The notes under the pieces: model-generated
Databases searched by the model: none
Told to the model about the DNA's origin: nothing
Seen by the model: only the letters and a program-made list of their open reading frames with translations
Assembly: GCA_020747015.1 (NCBI GenBank)
Contig: JAGTJM010000003.1
Coordinates: forward strand, 1,198,522-1,262,521
Direction of reading: 5' to 3'
DNA length: 64,000 nt
Source of the DNA: Pyrenochaeta sp. MPI-SDFR-AT-0127
Lineage: Eukaryota; Ascomycota; Dothideomycetes; Pleosporales; Cucurbitariaceae
Translations under genes and position numbers: made by a program
In this document: piece after piece, positions 36,639-47,965 of the stretch
Layout: the number at the start of each line of letters is the position of its first letter
Position numbering within the stretch: position 1 is the stretch's first letter

Positions 36639-37290
36639 TCAAGCTGGGCGCGCGTGCGGAGAAGGCCATTGGTGGCTTTCCCAAGTGGAGTTGTCGATGA
36701 CAGTGATGACACGCACTTTGAGATTCTCGATCATCACCTCGTCACTCAGCTCTTTTCGTAGCATATCATGGCGATCACCGTCTGCTTCGGTGGATCGCCT
36801 AGCTCCGCTTTAGAACTTGGGGCGGCCGTGGTCGAGCTACAATCTCGGAATTCTTCTTACGAAATTAATTGTGTGCCAGACTTTGTAGGCACTTTCTCCA
36901 TAAATCAGTCAGATAGATGTTGTTGACGGCTTGTTGCGTCTCTTTCGCCAGACCCGATATCGCTATGATTTCATCACTCCCGAATGTTAAATGCACAAGG
37001 AGAGTACTTTGGTACGAGATCATACCTTCCGATTTGCGGCGCGAATCATCTCGTTCAAATCATCAGGTGAACAGTTAACTTCATTGCTCATCTTCCACCC
37101 TTGATCCAGTCGGGAGTAGTGTTGAGCTTCTTGTATGCAATGGCGGGCCTCTTAAAGCATGGCAGCTGGGTAGGGTTACCACATGGAAAGGTCTGATAAG
37201 CAGTGTGTTCGAGACGTACCCAAAAGATCTGCTCTCGGCTAAAATGTAGCTGCATAGGGGAGAGTGAGCGTTTTTGGAACATCCTATGCT
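36639..37290 (-). pseudogene. HET-domain protein relic (C-terminal part)
   Basis: Minus-strand blocks match the second half of HET proteins: FQKRSLSPMQLHFSREQIFW, then HTAYQTFPCGNPTQLPCF, IAYKKLNTTPDW, and, after a frame change, LTFGSDEIIAISGLAKETQQ and NIYLTDLWRKCLQSL. A further fragment (LRKELSDEVMIENLKVRVITV) ends at a stop at 36639. The first half of the HET domain (SYxWG, IDQ) is missing and the surviving part needs several frame changes. It lies directly beside the Fot1 insertion. Confidence 0.6.
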
Positions 37291-37555
37291 TTAGAGCTCA
37301 AGGGAGCACTGTCAACTCCCCACCTCCAGAAACTTGAATCTCGCAGACATATGAGCGTGGAAGAGGGTCCGAGTATTTTCATCCCATGTCGCGCCAATTC
37401 TGATGGACTCGCGTACCGCTCGTATCCCAACATAGCTTCGTGCAATTGATCCAGAGAATTCGCGTGGCCAGATTCGTGCAATTCATTACATATCAACCAA
37501 GTCATTGTTGAAAAGCGTTGATAGCTCGGTTCGTTCGCTTGGCACTTAACCCCAC

Positions 37556-37557
37556 TA
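37556..37557. repeat. TA target duplication, left
   Basis: TA immediately outside the left inverted repeat, matched by TA at 39679-39680, as expected for Tc1/mariner-pogo insertion. Confidence 0.8.
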
Positions 37558-37608
37558 CCGTGCGTCACCCCGTGACCAAAAACCCCGCGTGGCCGAAAAT
37601 CAGAACAT
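37558..37608 (+). repeat. Left terminal inverted repeat, 51 bp
   Basis: Reads CCGTGCGTCACCCCGTGACC at its outer end and ends CAGAACAT. It is identical to the reverse complement of 39628-39678 over all 51 bases. Confidence 0.92.
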
Positions 37609-37646
37609 GCAACAGCAACTTTTCAACACCACGTAACTTAATCAAT

Positions 37647-39527
37647 ATGGGGAAAATTGAGGATGCGCTTGCAGCTATTAACTCCTTAGAGCCAGGCGAA
37701 AAACTTGTATATTTAACAATTGCCAAACAATATGGTGTTTCAGTATCAGCGTTAATAAATCGTCACCAGGGGGCATCCACCTCACCCACAGTCAAAGCCG
37801 AAAATCAACAAAATCTTCATCCACACTAAGAAAAAGAGCTTGTACAATATATATCTGAGCTTACTAGGCGAGGCGTACCACCAACTAGGTTTATGATACA
37901 AAACTTTAGATCTCAGATTGCCAAAAAAGTGGTTGGTAAGAACTAGGTTGATCGGTTTGTCAAGCGGCATAGTATTAATCTCATTTCTCGATATGCAGTT
38001 AGAATGGATAACAACCGTTATAAAGCTAATTCCCCTGCCAAGTACAAGCTCTACTTCTCCCTTTTAGATAATAAGATTAAGAAATATAAGATAGAACCTG
38101 ACCAGATCTATAATATAGATGAAAAGGGGTTCCTCCTTAGAGTTATAGGTAAGGAGAAGAGGATATTTAGCAGGAGATTCTATTATGAGGGGAACTATAG
38201 GAGCATTATCTAAGATAGTAACCGGGAGTGGATAAGCCTATTAGCCTGCATCTGCGCGGATGGATCAGCCTTAGAACCTGCCCTCATATATTAATCGGAT
38301 GCATGTACCCTTTAAGATTCCTAGCTCCAAGGATTTAACCCTAAGGAGGATAGAGCTTACTTTACCTTATCAACGTCAGGTTAGACAAATAATGATATAG
38401 GCCTTACATGGTTAAAACAGGTGTTTAAACGCAATACCAAGTCTAAAGGAAGATCCAAGTATCGATTACTAATCGTTAATAGCCATAGATCTCATGTTAC
38501 CATAGACTTTATCGAATATTGTAATCAGAATAAGATCCTCCTAGCTATATATCCTCCTCATTCAACGCATAGTTTACAGCCTCTTAATGTTGGTATGTTT
38601 CGGCCTCTCGCATCAGCGTACTCTCAACAAATCTCACGGTTCATGGAGGATAGCCAGGGGCTTATTTCTATCAGCAAAAGAGACTTCTACCCCTTTTTTA
38701 AGGCTGCCTGGGCTGCCTCCTTTTATAAGGAATCTATCCTTAGTTCATTTAGGGCAACTAGCCTCTCTCCTTTCAATCCTAACGTCATCCTCAAAAAATT
38801 CAATAACCAGCCTATCCAGGAGCATATCAGCGATAGTGAGTCCTCACAGCTAAGTGGCTCAAACTGGAGGGAGCTTGAGAACCTTGTACGGCAGGTGGTC
38901 AAGAATCAGGATAATAAAGGGGCAAAGAAGCTTAGCAGGATCTTCCACCAAATCACAACTAAAAAGTCTATACTTGAGCACGAGGTATTAACTATAAGAC
39001 GTGCCCTTATCCATGAAAGAGAGCGCAGAAAGCCTGGCAAGGTCCTCCCTTTACAGCAAGATGAGGGCTATCATGGAGGTGCTGTATTTTGGTCCCCCAG
39101 GAAGGTGAAGGAGGCACGAGATCGCCAGGTTATTCGAGCTGAGGAGGAGCAACAACGTCAACACCAAAAGCTAGAGGCTAGGCAAGATCGTGATAGGCAA
39201 AGGTAGATCAAGGCTATCGAGCTCGAATCAAGGCGTGCAGCAAGGGCTGAGGCCAGGTTATCAAGGCAGAATGAAAAGGCTGCTCATGCTGCTGATCAAG
39301 CTGCTAGGCAAGCAGCTCGCAAGGCTGCAAAACGACTCAAACAAGCTATCCAAATTTCCAAAAAGGGCAAGAGAGCTAGCCTCAAGCCTCCTGTCAAAGC
39401 TTGTTATAAAAAAAAGGCTGCACCAAAGGGTTGTGGTGGTGAGAAGCCATCAGGGGCAACACCAGGCCCACCACCAATTGAGTCACGCCGGGGCCGCAAA
39501 ATCAAACTTCCGATCAAATACCATTAG
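37647..39527 (+). pseudogene. Fot1/pogo transposase (DDE_1), multiple stops
   Basis: A single frame of 626 codons (ATG at 37647, stop at 39525-39527) interrupted by about eight in-frame TAA/TAG codons at sites where CAA, CAG or TGG would be expected. Domains: N-terminal helix-turn-helix (KLVYLTIAKQYGVSVSALIN), CENP-B-like second helical part (TRRGVPPTRFMIQNF), then the DDE core. The first Asp motif is intact (IYNIDEKGFLL). The second, normally IVDGHRSH, reads IVNSHRSH; the third, normally LQPLDVG, reads LQPLNVGMF. Both are Asp-to-Asn changes from a single G-to-A. A lysine/arginine-rich coiled tail follows, ending SRRGRKIKLPIKYH. Catalytically dead twice over. Confidence 0.88.
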
Positions 39528-39627
39528 CTATAGATAGTTACAGGCTATATAAATTGCTCCACCAAGAAAAATCGCGATAATAGCTTTTGTACGTGGCTCA
39601 ATAACCTCAAGTTAGTTGATGGTTTTA

Positions 39628-39678
39628 ATGTTCTGATTTTCGGCCACGCGGGGTTTTTGGTCACGGGGTGACGCACGG
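39628..39678 (-). repeat. Right terminal inverted repeat, 51 bp
   Basis: Exact reverse complement of the left repeat; ends GGGGTGACGCACGG before the flanking TA. Confidence 0.92.
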
Positions 39679-39783
39679 TACCTCTTGCAAGCAGCCTAAT
39701 TATCCAAACTAAACCTCCTATTATAATCCGTGTCCACCCTTGTAGTGAATGCATACCGAATTACATTACGAATTTCTTCCACT

Positions 39784-40780
39784 ATGCCCCATATCTCTCG
39801 TGTAGTAGCAATTGCTGGAGCCACTGGAAGTCTGGGGTTGATAGTAGCCAAAGTCTTCCTCCTCCCACAGTTTCGCACACGATTCCATGACGTCATCGTC
39901 TTGGCCCGTTCCGAATCGCCAAAGACTGAAGAGCTCATCTCTTTAGGGGCAAAATTGCGCCTTTATTCTGAAGATACCCTTGAAACAGTCCTTCGAGACG
40001 TGGACGCGGTTGTCAATGTGTACGTACACTCGCTTTCGGCCTACGTTGCCAACCTGTAGGTGTCAGCCACTAAAGTTCCCTAGTGTTGGCCCGTCAGGAC
40101 ACGACTTCAAAATGAGGCTCCTCCGCTGTTTGCCTCTAACATCTGTGAGCTTGTATTTTCCGTCCGAGTTTGGAGTCAACCACTACGTACATGACTTCAG
40201 CCACGAAGAATGGGATGCAAAGAAACACCACTTCCATCTAGCTCAGGACCTTATCCCACGCGCCCATATTTGCCGCGTGTACGCTGGCCTGTTTCTCGAG
40301 GATTCGATCGGTCCGTGGTTTGGATTTTTTACCAAGGACGCCAAGTACGAAGCAGTCGGCAGCCCAGCCCAGAAGACTTCTTACACGAGCATGTACGATG
40401 TAGGACGGGCTCTCGCAATTCTTGCGTCGTCGCCCCAGGCAGATGTACCAGAAGAAGTGCATCTGAGCGGCGACAGCAAGAGCTTCTCTGAAATTGCGAC
40501 CATCATGGAAGAGCACGGTGCCAGCAGGATTGAGGTGTCCAGCGTCCCACTTGAGTCGTACAGGGCCCAGGTTCTGGCGAAGCCTTCACCAACGCCAGAA
40601 AGGTATTTAAGGTTCCTCATGGGCGAAGGTAAGATTGATCACACAGACAAAGGATTGGGTAACCAGAACGGAGTCGTTGCAGGTGACGACGGCCTCAGCA
40701 GTTGGAAGTCTGTGGTGGATTTAGCTAAGGAGACTAATGGAAGGCCATGGGCAACACATGATTGGAAATCAACCGATTAG
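39784..40780 (+). CDS. NmrA-like / isoflavone-reductase-like NAD(P)-binding protein
   Basis: An atypical short-chain dehydrogenase that binds NAD(P) and acts either as a reductase or as a redox-sensing regulator. Two exons, 39784-40019 and 40084-40780, give 310 aa; intron 40020-40083 (GTACGT..CCCTAG) restores VVNVVGPSGHDFK. The ATG at 39784 (MPHISRVVAIAGATGSLG) places the dinucleotide-binding motif GATGSLG at residues 12-18. VSLYFPSEFGVNH and KTSYTSMYDVGRALAIL are typical of the fungal NmrA-like family. The protein is full length and intact even though a dead Fot1 element ends 104 bp upstream, so its promoter is either inside or altered by the transposon. Confidence 0.86.
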
Positions 40781-40970
40781 TCTATTTTAGGATTATACTA
40801 GTAAACTAGTGTACAGGGTAGCATAGTAGTATCTTGTTTGTATATAGAAAATAAATAAAGTGGAAAACTATACATAAGACTAGAGAAAGGTTTTTTTGGT
40901 TTCTATAGTATATACTTTTCTAAGTACTTTATTATACTTCTTTAGTCTTATAGCACAATTTTCTATTCAC

Positions 40971-41789
40971 GACAGTTGGGTTGGTATCAGTGAAGAAGTT
41001 ATGAAAACTCTTGTAAAGGCGTTCAGTCAAGCTAACAACTCTGCGGCACGATTGTATGGAGGTATTAGACTTGGCCTGGGTAATCAGTCAGTAGCTGGCC
41101 GAGCTCATGGGTGGGCACATCACTTTACCGTCTAGTCCTGGAGAGGGTACTAGTGCAACCTGCAATTATCCTTTCCTTCAATATCATAGCCCAGACAGTG
41201 GCCTCCTTACGGAGACTTCATTACCACATCAAGCGCACTCTTCAGATAAAGTCAAGAATGCCTCAGCACGCCCAGAGTGTAGTCGCGATCCATCTCATAA
41301 GACGCTAGAGAACAAATTGACCAGGTCATCTATGCCATCACCTATACCCACAACTGAAGGCCACATACTCCTGATAGAGGACAATCCCGTCAACCGCAAA
41401 GTCATTGCGTTAGCCATGAAAAAGCTAGACTACGAAGTATCAATTATATGTAATAGCCAGGGAGCATTAGATTATCACTGCAAGCAATCAGTACAACCTC
41501 GCCCCCACGCTGTGCTCATGGATTGCATGATGCCAGTCGTTGACGGCTACGAAGCTACGCGTAGAATTTGTGGAGACAATGACTAAGGTTCGATAAGCAC
41601 GTGCGGGCATTACCTACCATCGCACTTACCGCGAGCACCATCAAGGGAGACAGGGGAAAATGCTGGGACGCAGGAATGGACGATTATTTGACTAAGCTTG
41701 CTGCACGGGAGGAACTTAAAAGGACGTTGCAGAGGTGGGTTGGCTTGAAGAGGCCACAAGCCTCAGATCGCAGCAAATCAGCATACTAA
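40971..41789 (+). pseudogene. 3' end of a hybrid histidine kinase, frameshifted
   Basis: Starts abruptly inside the ATPase domain: GISEEVMKTLVKAFSQANN, ARLYGG and a damaged G2 box (IRLGLG). A frame change near 41085-41105 leads to LMGGHITLPSSPGEGTSA. The receiver domain follows after a linker: GHILLIEDNPVNRKVI, then the phospho-acceptor block AVLMDCMMPVVDGYEATRR. A second frame change at about 41583 gives ALPTIALTASTIKGD and CWDAGMDDYLTKLAAREEL. In a normal receiver the last block reads YLTKP; here the Pro is Leu. The sensor, HisKA and first half of the ATPase domain are absent. A truncated, non-functional copy. Confidence 0.78.
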
Positions 41790-43436
41790 ATTAGGACCCT
41801 GCCAAGCTGAAGCAATATTTTGGCGAGACGTATCTTGCTCAACCACCATCGCACCATCAAATACGTGGTGTCTTCTGGTAGTTATGTCCAATTTTTTAGT
41901 GCAATGGTTTTTTAAAGACTGCGGTCATGGTCAATACTATTTTTACAGTTGTACCAGCTAGTGCTCCATGAGATCACTTATGGTAGGACCCCACTCCTTT
42001 GCTGGCTTGAAGGATGTCTCGTATATTCCCATCTGGCACTTTCCCTTTAACAAGCGAATCAGGGATATTCCGTCTCCGGCTTGGTTGCGGCGTCTTGGGG
42101 GATTCGGCATTCCGCTAGTTAAACCCCTCTGCGTAGCTTGAGTTGCTTGAGTCACTTAAGTCAACTACATTCTGTGTGTTTTCGTCGTTCTGTTCAACGA
42201 TATTTGAAGCTTTTGAGCTTATTCGGCCAGATTGACACACGTATGCCTTTCTCTTTTCTGTCTCCATTGTTTCCACCCTTATCGTCTATTCCCGCTGACG
42301 CTGGCTGTTGGGGCTGGTAGCGGGTTTAAGTCAGCTGGTTGAGCCCAACTACACGATCGCAATACGAGCATGGAAATCAGGAGACGTGCTCGGGTAGGCT
42401 TTCTTAAAAGCAAAGTGCTTTATCGGTAATCCTAGAGCCTGGTCTTCGGCTCGCGATCCTATTGGCTACTTCTGATAACTAGCGGGAGTGAATGCTTTTT
42501 GCTTTTTGAGAGAGGTGCAGCGCTTGTGACGAAGCATAGGGCGCTCTGACCAGCTGCTTGGATGGCGTTAGAATATATCATATTTAATACACTTGCATTT
42601 ATCTAATGCTTACGCTTCTAAGTATATCCTATTATTTTTCTCAGCTAAGGGCTCGTGCTTAAATCGTGGCTGATTACTGACTATTCGGATCATGAGCCGA
42701 CGTGGTCCGGTTCCACCTTTTCAGCTACTGTATAACATAACTTCAAGAGCGTCATTATTTAAAATGCGCTATAGGGATATAAGTGCGTATATAAATAAAG
42801 GGTATAACTAAGTATAAAATCCTTAAAACGCGACGCGACAGAGAAGTAACATCGCTATCTCCAATCACTTCCCGGTCCTTCTGCTAAGTTAATCAGGCCG
42901 TCAGTCTTGTTCCACGTTACTGATTAACGAGAAGAGTAAGAGTGGACAAGAAATTTTAGGAATGAGTCAGGACATGCGCCTTATCCTCAGTGTTACTGAA
43001 AGAGTCATGGAAAACATCTTAGCTGGGAAGGACTCATTATAGAGCCAGAAAGTCTCCACGTCCTATTTGCGGGACAATCATCCGGCGGGGGTGCAAGTAA
43101 AGTTTCGCATCATGCAGGGAAATACGGCAAGCGCCGCCGTACCCCAACTTGCCTTACACCTACACCATCCTGCTCGCCTCAAATATCTTTCTTTGGTCAA
43201 TGAGGATAGACCGAAAGCTTGCGGAACTTACCTTCTAGGCTATCGGATGGATACTAGTTATCATGTGGTGGGTTGCGTCTCCTGGCTATATCACTCAAAA
43301 AATCCCCGGCAACGAATTGGTCACCTAGTAAAGAGATAAATGTTTGTTGCCTTTAGCACTCCCCTCACTACTAGATATATAACTCTTGTATTCCTATCTT
43401 GGTTCGTCATTAGATCTTGATTTTCATATTTCTGAC
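41790..43436. other. Gene-free, patchy AT-rich stretch
   Basis: No supportable ORF; the longest open frame, 43067-43339 plus, has no motif. AT-rich patches (42.57-42.85 kb) with many TAA/TAG in all frames suggest old RIP-damaged repeat sequence, but no ends were found. The last 100 bp are the promoter of the CFEM gene. Confidence 0.35.
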
Positions 43437-45085
43437 ATGGGCCGGCTTTGGATAATGCTAGTAATTTCTTTTCTCAACTTCTCAGTTCAAGCAGAAGCAC
43501 CACAAATACCGAAATGCGCAGTGGGTCCACATTCTTTGGCATCCTCACGAATTGATTGCTAATTGAGAGTGATCTGCTCCAGTTCTCCTGCATCTCTAGC
43601 CTTTTGTCGTCAACGGGCTGCTCCTTTAGTGATACGGCTTGCGTATGTAACAATCAGCGCCTTATGCATGAGGTCGAGGATTGCGTTGTAATGAATTGTA
43701 CTATCATAGACACTCTGTGTAGGTATTTCAAGCCTTTATAGACTTTCTCTGCGTACTGCTAACTATTCCAGCGAGCAAGAATGCCACGGCGACAATGTGC
43801 GGAGGAAATATCCGTATAAAGCCCGACGTTATAACATATCTGCCTTTAACTGTGGCTGCTTTCATCTCTGTTTTGCTACGGCTATTTAGCAGACATCGCT
43901 TGATTGGGGCCGGTACCTTTGGAATAGACGACGCGACAATTATCGTCGCAGCAGTGAGCCTAGTGTTGGCTCCTGTCAAATTTGTCACCTAACAGGTCTA
44001 CAGCTCCTTTTGATACCATTCACTGTATTTTGCAGTATATGTTAGTATGCCCTGTAAATAATGCGTCATCATTGCGCTCATAACTTAATAGCACGATATC
44101 ATGGCCTCGGTAGGGATATCTGGACTGTCCCTCCTGTAAAAGTCACCAAGCTTCTCCGCGTCAGTACCCGAATCTTGGGTACATTTAGGGATTTTATTTA
44201 ATAGTAGCAGGACTTTTATAACGCAGAAATACTTTATTCTCAACTGACGGCATTTACAAAGGCATCCTTTCTCTTCTTCTGCCAACGGATATTTCCCTCC
44301 GACTCGTTCAGGCGATATCTCAAATTTGTTATCATCTCGAGTTTCGCTTACGGAACCACATTTAGCCTGACATACGCGTTTCAATGCATGCCGATTAGCT
44401 ACTCCTGGACGCGCTGGGACGGCGCGCACTCGGGGAAATGCATTAATACAAGAGCTATGATCTGGGCACAATCAATAGTTAACACTATTCTCGACCTAGT
44501 AGTTATTGTTTCTCCATTACCACAACTAATCAGGCTTCACCTTTCCTGGAAGAAAAAGACCTATGTAATACTCATGTTCTCCGTTGGCTTCTTGTAATGC
44601 TACCACTCCATACCGGAAAATGGGCCTAACGCTAATTTAGATAGTATTACCGTTGTGAGCTGTATAAGGCTAGCTCAGATTGCTTTGTTTGGAGGGACAA
44701 CCAATCCTTCATGTAAGCCGCTTTTCTTTAACGTGTAATTTAAAGCCAATGATAGGCAAAATCAGATCGACTAAGAACTATGCTAGGGGATTGGTATGGA
44801 CTCGGTATCTGGAGCATTGTAGAAGTCGACGTGGGAATTATTTGCGTCTGTATGCCATCATTACTAATCATTCTCCGAAGGGTGCTTCCAAAGATTTTCG
44901 GAAGTAATGCCAGCCCAAACATTACTTTCACTGCACCGCGTTTTAACAGGCGCCTTGAGCAACTATCCGAAATTGAACAAGCAAGAGTAGAACGACCTCC
45001 GAGCGCAGATCATAGCGATACTATTGTACTGGTTGGGTTGGGGACCACAGCGAGCGACAGTGTAACTGAGCCTGGACAGGGATAG
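43437..45085 (+). CDS. CFEM-domain 7TM (PTH11-like) receptor, possibly damaged
   Basis: Fungal receptor type with an extracellular CFEM domain and a rhodopsin-like 7TM domain. Exons read: 43437-43520 (signal peptide MGRLWIMLVISFLNFSVQAEA), 43583-43718 (CFEM: SSTGCSFSDTACVCNN, EDCVVMNCT), 43772 onward (NIRIKPDVITYLPLTVAAF, FGIDDATIIVAAVSLVLAP), 44092-44159 (YHGLGRDIWTVPPVKVTKLL), 44208-44593 (TKASFLFFCQRIFP, YAFQCMPISYSWTRWDG), 44645-44712 (ITVVSCIRLAQIALFGG) and 44766-45085 (IWSIVEVDVGIICVCMPSLL). Six of the introns have good GT..AG ends. Between about 43985 and 44091 I could not join the frames: an in-frame TAA and TGA interrupt it. So either an unusual splice or a loss-of-function change lies there. 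Confidence 0.68.
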
Positions 45086-46027
45086 CGTAAGAGTTGCTAA
45101 ACACAATTCCTGTGTAACAAAAGCTCTCTTTCAATTGATAAATATGCGCTCTTAACCTGAGGGTATATAGGGTGGCTACCTTGGATTATACTTGGGCATA
45201 AGGTCGATCCGGTTGGCGAGGGGCCGACAAGGTTGGAACAAGTATAATAGATTAGCATGAGGATACGTAACCTCCTCATCCATCGAACACCAGACGACAC
45301 GGTCAACACATAGCAGAACAAAACACGAATATCATCTCAAATATCTTATCCTTCTTTACATTTGATATCAGCTCATTGCTTTGACAGCGCAAGCCTCTGC
45401 TCGGAGGGAATATCTGGTCTTGATCCTCTTACTCCTGCACAATAAGTAATAAGTTTATCACTTATCACGACGCAGGTCTGCTCCCGCCATGCAAACATCT
45501 GGATGTCCTTGAATTGGTTGTAGCCACATACAAGTTCTGTTCTTCTCCCACCAGAAGCAGGTCGAGTTGCTGCTGGCAAGCCCCGAGGTACTGTTGATAG
45601 ACTGCACATACCGCACCAACAATTACAGACTTCCACTGTTGCATATACTCGGCTGGACCAACCTATAGACCTTCTTCTCTGCGGGCTTCTGCTTCTTTAG
45701 TAATAAGACATAAGCAGACTACCATTGGGCAATCGCGAACTTCCCGCTTAAGACAGGGATACAGCGACCGCCGATATCCTTATCAGCGATCAAGAAGAGG
45801 CGTTGAGGATGGTACCTCGCTCCCTACTTCTAGGAGTTCCTTAGCTTCTATGCGTGTGGCGTACTTACAAGAACGTCCAAGCTAAGGCTTAGTATACCTG
45901 GCGAGACGCCGATGACGTGACGAAAGAGAAAAAGCAGAGGATTGTTCAGCACAGGGTTGCTTCCATGAAGCTTAGGGACATATCTCACGGACCAGTCTAG
46001 GGATCTTACGCGCCAAGTGCTGCAATT
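45086..46027. other. Intergenic between tail-to-tail 7TM genes
   Basis: Shared 3' flank of the two 7TM genes. No motif-bearing ORF; nothing else recognised. Confidence 0.4.
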
Positions 46028-47128
46028 TTACATACTTGGTCCTGAGGAGTCCGTCTGTCTGCTATTATTTCCCATTTTCTGCAAGCTGCAAGAGGTCGCA
46101 TCCGATAAATTCGTTTTCCGGAGAGTACTCTCCGTCTCAGCCTCCTCTTCGCGCACTGTATTCAATGTAATGGTGCAAAACCGAAACGGCGAAACGCCAA
46201 GCCCCTGCAGAGCGTGCTCCATTAGCGGCTTAAGGAATGGCGCGCAAGCCGCAACAATCAGCCCAATCTCTTCGACGCGATACCACCATAGAAGCGGGAC
46301 CCAGTCCCTGAATTGCGCCTGTCGCGGGTTCCACGCGCTAATGTGGTAGATTTTCATGGCGCTGGCTAAGGCTGCGATGATGCCAAAGCCCATGAGCAAG
46401 ACTCCTAGCATTCGTTCCAGGACAGGGCGGTGCAGCGACCAGAAGATGTGGACGGGCATGCTGGCGAAGATGATGTCACTTAGCGTGCCGAAACCTACTG
46501 TAAATTAGTATATGCCGGGCGGTGGTGGCTTGGGGAACCTGCTTGCGTATATGTACCCGTAGATCTGGGAGACCTTATCCGGCCAGCAGACTGCCGTTGG
46601 TACGGGCTCCCAGTTGGCGCGGACGGGGCGGCACTGCAGTAGGGCGAAGATGTTGGCGCCGAGGGGCATGATGAGCTGGATGGCGAGCAGGATCCAGAGT
46701 GTTGTTTTCCAGGCTTTGGATATGGGGAAGCAGAGGAGCATGCATCCTATTGATATCCGCGCCAGAGACGAAGCCCAGAATGCCACGAGGCCCAGGGCAA
46801 AGAAGAGTTTCCCGATCTTGATCCGGGCCGTTAGTGAAATGTACTCGTCGTAGCCTGACACTCCAAGATGTATGGTGGCTAGAAGAAGAGACAGCGTGAT
46901 CAGTTCGCAGACCTGTGCGTCTTATCTTAGAGCTGTTGCAGAGGATGAGCGCGGGAGTCGACTTACTAGCCCGGCTGTCAGGAAGTAGTCCGAGGTCGTT
47001 AGCTTACGGATTCTAGTGTACATTCGGACGGCGTAGGTGAACAGGGCGACGGCCAGCAGGACCAAAATACCAACGAGTCCCGGAGTCGCATTGCTGGTAT
47101 TCGGCCGCGAGTGCTGTTCTGTTGCCAT
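46028..47128 (-). CDS. Rhodopsin-domain 7TM protein (PTH11/SAT4-like)
   Basis: Fungal integral membrane protein of the group that includes PTH11-like receptors. Exons 46967-47128, 46543-46912 and 46028-46497 give 333 aa, all in frame. Start at 47128 (MATEQHSRPNTSN), with a short extracellular N-terminus and no CFEM domain. Segments: LVGILVLLAVALFTYAVRMY (TM1), VCELITLSLLLATIHLG, LFFALGLVAFWASSLARISI, LQCRPVRANWEP (the family's conserved cysteine motif) and FGTLSDIIFASMPVHIFWSL; a further TM follows LERMLG. Intron 46913-46966 is canonical (GTAAGT..GCACAG). The second, 46498-46542, only keeps frame with a GC..AG pair (GCAGGT..TTACAG, CTAAT branch). The cytoplasmic tail is charged (REEEAETESTLRKT). 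Confidence 0.76.
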
Positions 47129-47965
47129 GCTGTCGACACACAAAGCGGGGATAGGAGTCTGGCAGCCATGCTACGCTCGACCGTCCCGCGGCGGTATTTA
47201 ATATGTGGATGATGGCTTGATCGGTGTGCTAAGATGAAGTGCAGACTTGTGGCTTCCAGATGGCGGCGCGGTGTTGGGGAGATCGGCATGCATAGGAGGG
47301 ATGGGATTCTGGGGGTGGGTGGCGTGTGCGGCCCAACCATTCAGTTGCACGCATTTGGGTTTACTTCCACGTGCTGTGGTCGTCAATAGCGCACACCTCG
47401 ACCGCTGGCGGCGCACGCAGTCGATGGATCCGGACCGAATGTAGAACCCCTCCATCTCCGGAGACTCGAAGCCGTGATCCTGCTCGCTGCCGGATCATCA
47501 TCGCCTTTCGAGTCTCCCCTGAGCGCTGAATCGTGGTTGTGCTGACGGTGTGTGGCTGTATGCGTGGCGTTCCGTATCGGGCTAGCCACCGCTGGGGGCG
47601 CTGGGACTCGTGGCCTGGACATTAGTCAACGGACGCCATGCACGCTCTGAGCGCACGCCCGGTACGCTTCCGATAGGCGGGCGTGCGTGGCTCTTTGTCT
47701 CTCGGAAACAGACTAAGCCCCCTTTACAATAGTCGCCTCTTTCGGGTGCAGTATGGCACAGATTTTAGCATAAAGAAAAATAGCGAGTGTTAAAAGGGCT
47801 TAGTATCCTTAGTAGGGTGGCTACGATATAAAGCAGCTGTTACGAACCTGTAACGAGGGCTACGGGCGCTTATAAGTAGGATAGTAGAAAGGACACAGGT
47901 ATTAGACGAGGCCTGGACATAGGCCAATGATAACGTGTGCCCCGCGAAGTCACGTAGTCCCAGAG
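47129..47965. other. Intergenic to edge of the repeat island
   Basis: The first 500 bp are GC-rich promoter sequence of the minus-strand 7TM gene; overlapping ORFs there are shadows without motif. From about 47.7 kb composition drops to AT-rich sequence with scattered TAA/TAG, the edge of the RIP-affected island. Confidence 0.45.

Larger units (their letters stand above)
37558..39678 (+). mobile_element. Fot1/pogo-type DNA transposon, RIP-inactivated
   Basis: A 2121-bp element bounded by 51-bp perfect inverted repeats (starting CCGTGCGTCACCCCGTGACC) and TA duplications. It encodes one transposase-like reading frame on the plus strand. Interior stops are all explicable as C-to-T or G-to-A changes, with no indel, which is the RIP signature. 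It sits between a HET relic and an intact NmrA-like gene and ends 104 bp before that gene's start codon. Confidence 0.92.

Noticed and set aside
45373..45636. 87-codon minus-strand ORF between the 7TM genes
   Set aside because: No motif, no ATG-supported exon partners, and inconsistent with flanking gene structure.
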